Source of the DNA: Bacillota bacterium | GTDB lineage: Bacteria > Bacillota > Clostridia > Lachnospirales > Bianqueaceae | DNA: 36,602 nt | Assembly: GCA_017634575.1 (NCBI GenBank) | Contig: JAGBND010000022.1 | Span: 1 to 36,602 of the forward strand | Reading direction: 5' to 3' | Part shown: in pieces, positions 33,343 through 36,602 of the stretch | How the letters are laid out: each line of letters begins with the position of its first letter | Position numbering within the stretch: position 1 is the stretch's first letter | The notes under the pieces: model-generated | The model's input: the letters and a program-made list of their open reading frames with translations, nothing else | What the model was told of the DNA's origin: nothing | The model's database searches: none | Made by a program: the position numbers and the translations under genes

Positions 33343-34059
33343 TTAGTCTTCCTTCCTGGCGCCGAAACGTCTCTCCCGGTGCCGGTAGCTGTCGATGGCC
33401 AGATCCAGGTCTTCTTCCGTAAATTCCGGCCAGTATTTATCCGTAAAATACATTTCCGCATAGGCGATCTGCCAAAGGAGGAAATTGCTGATGCGCTCTT
33501 CCCCGCTGGTCCGAATCAAAAGATCCGGATCGGGAATGTCGGATGTATCCAGCAGGGAGCTGAAATACGCCTCGTCAACCGTCTTAAGATCCAGCCCCTC
33601 TTTCGCGCGCTCAGCCAGTTTTTTGGAGGCTCTTAAAATCTCGTCCCTTCCGCCGTAGTTGATGGCAAAGGTCAGATTCAGCTTCTTCATTTCCTTGGTG
33701 TCTTCCTCCATGGAAACAATGAGCCGGCGAAGATCCTCGGACAGTCCGCTTCGATCACCGATGACCCGGATCCGGATGCCTTTTCTCAGGGCATCCACCT
33801 TGTTTTTGGAAAGGTATCGTTTCATGAGGGCCATCAGGTAGGTGACCTCATCCTCGGACCTTTTCCAGTTTTCCGTTGAGAAAGCATATACCGTCATATA
33901 TTCGATGCCCTTGGCAATAAAAATATCGCCCATCTCTTCCACATTGTCAGCGCCGGCTTTGTGCCCTTGCTGCCTCAGCAGGCCGTATTTTTTGGCGTAG
34001 CGGCCGTTTCCATCCAGTATAATGGCAATATGACGGGGATTTGAAGCGCCTTTGTCCAT
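33343..34059 (-). CDS. uppS: Isoprenyl transferase / undecaprenyl diphosphate synthase
   Basis: A 238-residue cis-prenyltransferase making the undecaprenyl carrier for cell-wall synthesis. HIAIILDGNGRYAKK holds the catalytic Asp16, then RQQGHKAGADNV, YTVYAFSTENWKR and the C-terminal DLLIRTSGEERISNFLLWQ. ATG 34059 is chosen because AAAGGA lies nine bases upstream; ATG 34068 abuts that motif. A strong hairpin (34100-34150) separates it from frr. Confidence 0.95.
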   Translation of the reverse strand: MDKGASNPRHIAIILDGNGRYAKKYGLLRQQGHKAGADNVEEMGDIFIAKGIEYMTVYAFSTENWKRSEDEVTYLMALMKRYLSKNKVDALRKGIRIRVIGDRSGLSEDLRRLIVSMEEDTKEMKKLNLTFAINYGGRDEILRASKKLAERAKEGLDLKTVDEAYFSSLLDTSDIPDPDLLIRTSGEERISNFLLWQIAYAEMYFTDKYWPEFTEEDLDLAIDSYRHRERRFGARKED

Positions 34060-34099
34060 AGGTGGCATTCCTTTCGGCTTAAACTTTTATACTTTGCTT

Positions 34100-34150
34100 G
34101 GGCCCCGATCCTTCCCGCAGATGTTTCGGGGAAATACAGGATCGGGGCCC
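34100..34150. other. Strong hairpin between frr and uppS
   Basis: GGGCCCCGATCCT (34100-34112) pairs perfectly with AGGATCGGGGCCC (34138-34150), and an inner TCCCG/CGGGGA helix extends it. No T-run follows on the minus strand, so it may be a partial terminator or RNA-processing site that lowers expression of the downstream genes relative to pyrH-frr. Confidence 0.75.
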
Positions 34151-34156
34151 TGAAGC

Positions 34157-34717
34157 TTATACAGCCATAACTTCCTTCGTTTTGGCTTCTACCATCTGAT
34201 CAACTTTCTTGATATAATCGTCTGTCAGCTTTTGAAGCTTTTCTTCCAGGTTCTTCTGGTCATCCTCAGTGATGATGCTGTCCTTCTTTTCTTTCTTTAA
34301 AAGCTCCATGGTGTCGCGTCTGATATTTCTCAGGGCTACCTTGGCGCCTTCACCCCGTTTCTTCACGTCCTTGCTGGTCTCTTTACGTTTCTCCTCAGTC
34401 AGCTCGGGGAAAACCAAACGGATCACTTTTCCGTCGTTGTTCGGATGAATGCCGAGATCGGAAACCTGAATTGCTTTCTCAACCGCCTTCAGCATATTGG
34501 ACTCCCAAGGCTGAATCACGATCATCCTCGGTTCGGGAACCGAAACGTTGCCGATCTGCTGAATCGGAGTAGGCGTTCCATAATAATCAACCATAATCCT
34601 ATCGAGCACATGAGGATTAGCGCGGCCGACACGAATCGTGTTGTATTCCGATTCCAGATTGTCAAGGGCCTTGTTCATTCTTGCTTTGGTGTCTTCGATC
34701 TCTTGATAGTTTGCCAT
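34157..34717 (-). CDS. frr: Ribosome recycling factor
   Basis: A 186-residue protein that, with EF-G, splits ribosomes after termination. It shows the typical RVGRANPHVLDRIMVDYYG and the helical KRGEGAKVALRNIRRD segment, with the standard length. ATG 34717 has a strong AAGGAGG six to seven bases upstream. It follows pyrH by 23 bp, the usual order. Confidence 0.97.
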   Translation of the reverse strand: MANYQEIEDTKARMNKALDNLESEYNTIRVGRANPHVLDRIMVDYYGTPTPIQQIGNVSVPEPRMIVIQPWESNMLKAVEKAIQVSDLGIHPNNDGKVIRLVFPELTEEKRKETSKDVKKRGEGAKVALRNIRRDTMELLKKEKKDSIITEDDQKNLEEKLQKLTDDYIKKVDQMVEAKTKEVMAV

Positions 34718-34740
34718 GGTTTGCCTCCTTATATCATGTT

Positions 34741-35436
34741 TTATTGAATCTGTGTTCCCAGCTTTTCACCCTGGATGACCCGGGAAATGCTGTTCTCCTG
34801 GGCCAGCGCAAAGAGCTGGCAGGGGATTTTCTGATCCATCAGAAAAGCGGCAGCCGTCAGGTCGATGACCCGCAGGGTTTTCTCCAGCATTTCCTGATAG
34901 GTGAGAAAATCAAATTTTTTCGCATTCGGGTTGGTCATGGGGTCGCTGTCATATACGCCATCGATGTTCTTAGCCATCAGAATGACGTCCGCTTCGATTT
35001 CAGAAGCCCGCAGGGCAACGCCCATATCGGTGGAAAAGAAAGGATGTCCCGTACCTCCCGCAAAGAAAACAATCTTTCCGGCCTTAAGATCTCTGATAGC
35101 CTTGTCTTTGCTGAAAACTTCGGCGTAGAGACCAATCAGATAGGGGGTATACACGCTGGTTTCCATTCCTTCGGTTCTGAAAACCTCCGAAACATACAGG
35201 GCGTTCATCACCGTTGCCAGCATGCCGATCTGGTCTGCCTTGACCCTGTCGATTCCCTCGCTGCTGCGTCCGCGCCAGAAATTGCCGCCGCCGATCACAA
35301 TACCGATCTGGCAGCCAAGCTCCGCCGCCTTTTTCACCTGTGAGGCAACCTGCCTGGTTTTCGCAAGGTCCAGACCAAAGCCCTGCTCGGTGGCAAGAGC
35401 TTCGCCGCTTAGTTTCAAGATGATTCGCTTGTACAT
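34741..35436 (-). CDS. pyrH: UMP kinase PyrH
   Basis: A 231-residue amino-acid-kinase-fold enzyme phosphorylating UMP to UDP. It shows KRIILKLSGEAL, VIGGGNFWRGR, FFAGGTGHPFFSTD and AKNIDGVYDSDP. ATG 35436 has GAGG nine bases upstream; the TTG at 35451 lies in that motif and is rejected. First gene of the operon, with a promoter at 35536-35564. Confidence 0.97.
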   Translation of the reverse strand: MYKRIILKLSGEALATEQGFGLDLAKTRQVASQVKKAAELGCQIGIVIGGGNFWRGRSSEGIDRVKADQIGMLATVMNALYVSEVFRTEGMETSVYTPYLIGLYAEVFSKDKAIRDLKAGKIVFFAGGTGHPFFSTDMGVALRASEIEADVILMAKNIDGVYDSDPMTNPNAKKFDFLTYQEMLEKTLRVIDLTAAAFLMDQKIPCQLFALAQENSISRVIQGEKLGTQIQ

Positions 35437-35535
35437 GTTCTTCACCCTCAATGCAGTCCATACTTAATTTTCGGTCAAATTCTCTTCAAAGGCAACTGCT
35501 CAGGACCTTAAAAGAAAAGATCTGCCATACACCTT

Positions 35536-35564
35536 ATCATATCATAAACCCATGCTAATTGCAA
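35536..35564 (-). promoter_or_regulatory. Promoter of the pyrH-frr-uppS-cdsA-dxr-rseP-ispG-polC operon
   Basis: TTGCAA (35564-35559), 17 bp, TATGAT (35541-35536) on the minus strand; a second overlapping TATGAT lies at 35546-35541. The leader to pyrH is about 95 nt. No clear terminator of the upstream lectin-fold gene was found in 35565-35627. Confidence 0.75.
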
Positions 35565-35627
35565 ACAGTTCACAAATCTTTCAAACTCTTTCAAGCCTTT
35601 CGGACTTAGGATCTTCCGGAAAGACGC

Positions 35628-36602
35628 TTACCGGATTCCGGACTGGGTTTCCCTTTCAATGACATAGGCCAAGTGGCCCTGAACGATATTAAAGCCGGTC
35701 AGGTCGTTGCGCTGATCATTCAGCGTCCAGCCTTTTTCGTTAATGTTCCACAGACAGAGCCTGTTCTCCGTAGCGCCGTCTTCGTCAATATAGGTAGGCT
35801 CTCCGGGATACCATCTGCCTGGGTCCTGCCACGGCTCTCCCGTGACCCAATACCAGTTTCTGTTCTCGTCGCTGTAGCCGCCAAGCCAGACATAGTGAAG
35901 ATCCATGTTCTGACACTGGGCGATAATCAAATCCAGCTCCGATGCATCGGAAAGGGTTGCCAGATGTCCGCCGGCCTGCTCCGCCAGTGCTTTCGCCTGA
36001 TCCCAGGTTACGTCCTGCTCTACCACGGTGTATTCACTGTGGGAATAGCCGATCAGCTCAACCTGAGGATGGGCCGCTTTATAGGCAGCAAAAGCTTCGG
36101 ATGAAACCAGGGTGTCCCGTACATCCACCTGAATCAGATTGGGAAACTGTTCCAGCTCCTCCAGGGAAGAAATCGCATAGCCGGAAAGCACCATAATCTG
36201 AATATCCTGTGGGAAGGATGCGCCGCAGGACAGTTCAATAACCGGCACGCCCGGTGAAGATTCCTGCTGCGCGGCAGCGGATTCGTCGGAGGCGGCTGAG
36301 GATTCGCCGGCGGCGCTTGTGGATGTGCCTGAAGGATCGGCGGACCCGTCAGACCCGGAAGCGTTTGCTTTCGAGGCGGAAGCCTCTTCACCGGACGCAT
36401 TTTCGCCGGAAGCGCCGTTTGAACCGTTCTCCGCCTGTTTTTCGGATGGGTTCATGGAAGATTCTCCCTTGGAGGCGCTGTCTGCCCCGGAGGGACGGCG
36501 GGAGTTTTCTTCATAGACAATCTGGCCTGAGGCGTCAGCCGAATGATTGCCGTTTCGCCGGATGAGAATAATCACAATCGCAATCAGCAGAATCAGCACC
36601 AC
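35628..36602 (-). CDS. Membrane-anchored C-type-lectin-fold protein (5' end outside window)
   Basis: The frame is open to the right edge, so the N-terminus is missing; 324 codons are visible. It begins in a hydrophobic segment (LILLIAIVIILI) followed by RR, probably a single membrane anchor. Then comes a long Ser/Ala/Gly/Glu-rich linker (about 20-115), a short leucine-containing domain (120-180) and a C-type lectin-like domain (about 185-320) with WDQAKALAEQAGGHLATL, WLGGY, WYWVTGEPW and ENRLCLWNINEKGWTLND. The extracellular domain may bind sugar or protein; the calcium ligands are not clearly canonical. It is upstream of pyrH and reads in the same direction. Confidence 0.85.
   Translation of the reverse strand: MVLILLIAIVIILIRRNGNHSADASGQIVYEENSRRPSGADSASKGESSMNPSEKQAENGSNGASGENASGEEASASKANASGSDGSADPSGTSTSAAGESSAASDESAAAQQESSPGVPVIELSCGASFPQDIQIMVLSGYAISSLEELEQFPNLIQVDVRDTLVSSEAFAAYKAAHPQVELIGYSHSEYTVVEQDVTWDQAKALAEQAGGHLATLSDASELDLIIAQCQNMDLHYVWLGGYSDENRNWYWVTGEPWQDPGRWYPGEPTYIDEDGATENRLCLWNINEKGWTLNDQRNDLTGFNIVQGHLAYVIERETQSGIR

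Overview
The window looks like chromosomal DNA of a gut-type Lachnospiraceae-like clostridium (Firmicutes). This rests on the conserved block pyrH-frr-uppS-cdsA-dxr-rseP-ispG-polC, the Gram-positive replicative polymerase PolC, AGGAG-type ribosome binding sites, sigma-A-type promoters, a glmS-type ribozyme and lipobox lipoproteins. Base composition is roughly balanced by eye. Most genes are on the minus strand. No rRNA, tRNA, CRISPR array, transposase or prophage gene was seen.

Layout. 1-4630 (minus): two large unassigned proteins. One is glycine-rich and runs off the left edge (at least 612 residues); the other is a 900-residue acidic protein with four internal repeats. They share one promoter, and a perfect 28-bp palindrome lies between them. 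4869-5534 (minus): nitroreductase. 5738-9281 (plus): a 763-residue protein built from ~120-residue GHGG-motif repeats, then a lipoprotein. 9405-18918 (minus): a Wadjet plasmid-defence operon, jetA-jetB-jetC-jetD, with a recQ helicase as its first gene. 19053-19368: degenerate DNA carrying an acylphosphatase 5' remnant with its promoter, and a probable EamA-transporter remnant. 19445-21256 (plus): a MORN-like-repeat lipoprotein. 21417-21689 (minus): acylphosphatase. 21756-24087 (minus): a promoter, a glmS-type ribozyme, a left-handed beta-helix sugar-phosphate acyltransferase-like gene and glmM. 24155-35564 (minus): the pyrH-to-polC operon with its promoter. 35628 to the right edge (minus): a membrane-anchored C-type-lectin-fold protein, truncated by the window.

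How the genes work together. The core operon joins UMP kinase, ribosome recycling, isoprenoid precursor synthesis (Dxr, IspG), undecaprenyl diphosphate synthesis (UppS), CDP-diacylglycerol synthesis, a site-2 protease and DNA replication. GlmM and its beta-helix neighbour fit the GlcN-6-P to GlcNAc-1-P part of cell-wall precursor synthesis. Their leader contains what reads as a glmS ribozyme, which is normally found in front of glmS rather than glmM. JetABC form an SMC-like machine and JetD a TOPRIM nuclease against plasmids; RecQ is placed to be co-expressed with them.

A short dispersed element with core GGGGACGGTTCT occurs at five sites. Four of them touch or overlap the stop codons of minus-strand genes, all in the same orientation, which suggests a REP-like mobile or 3'-end element.
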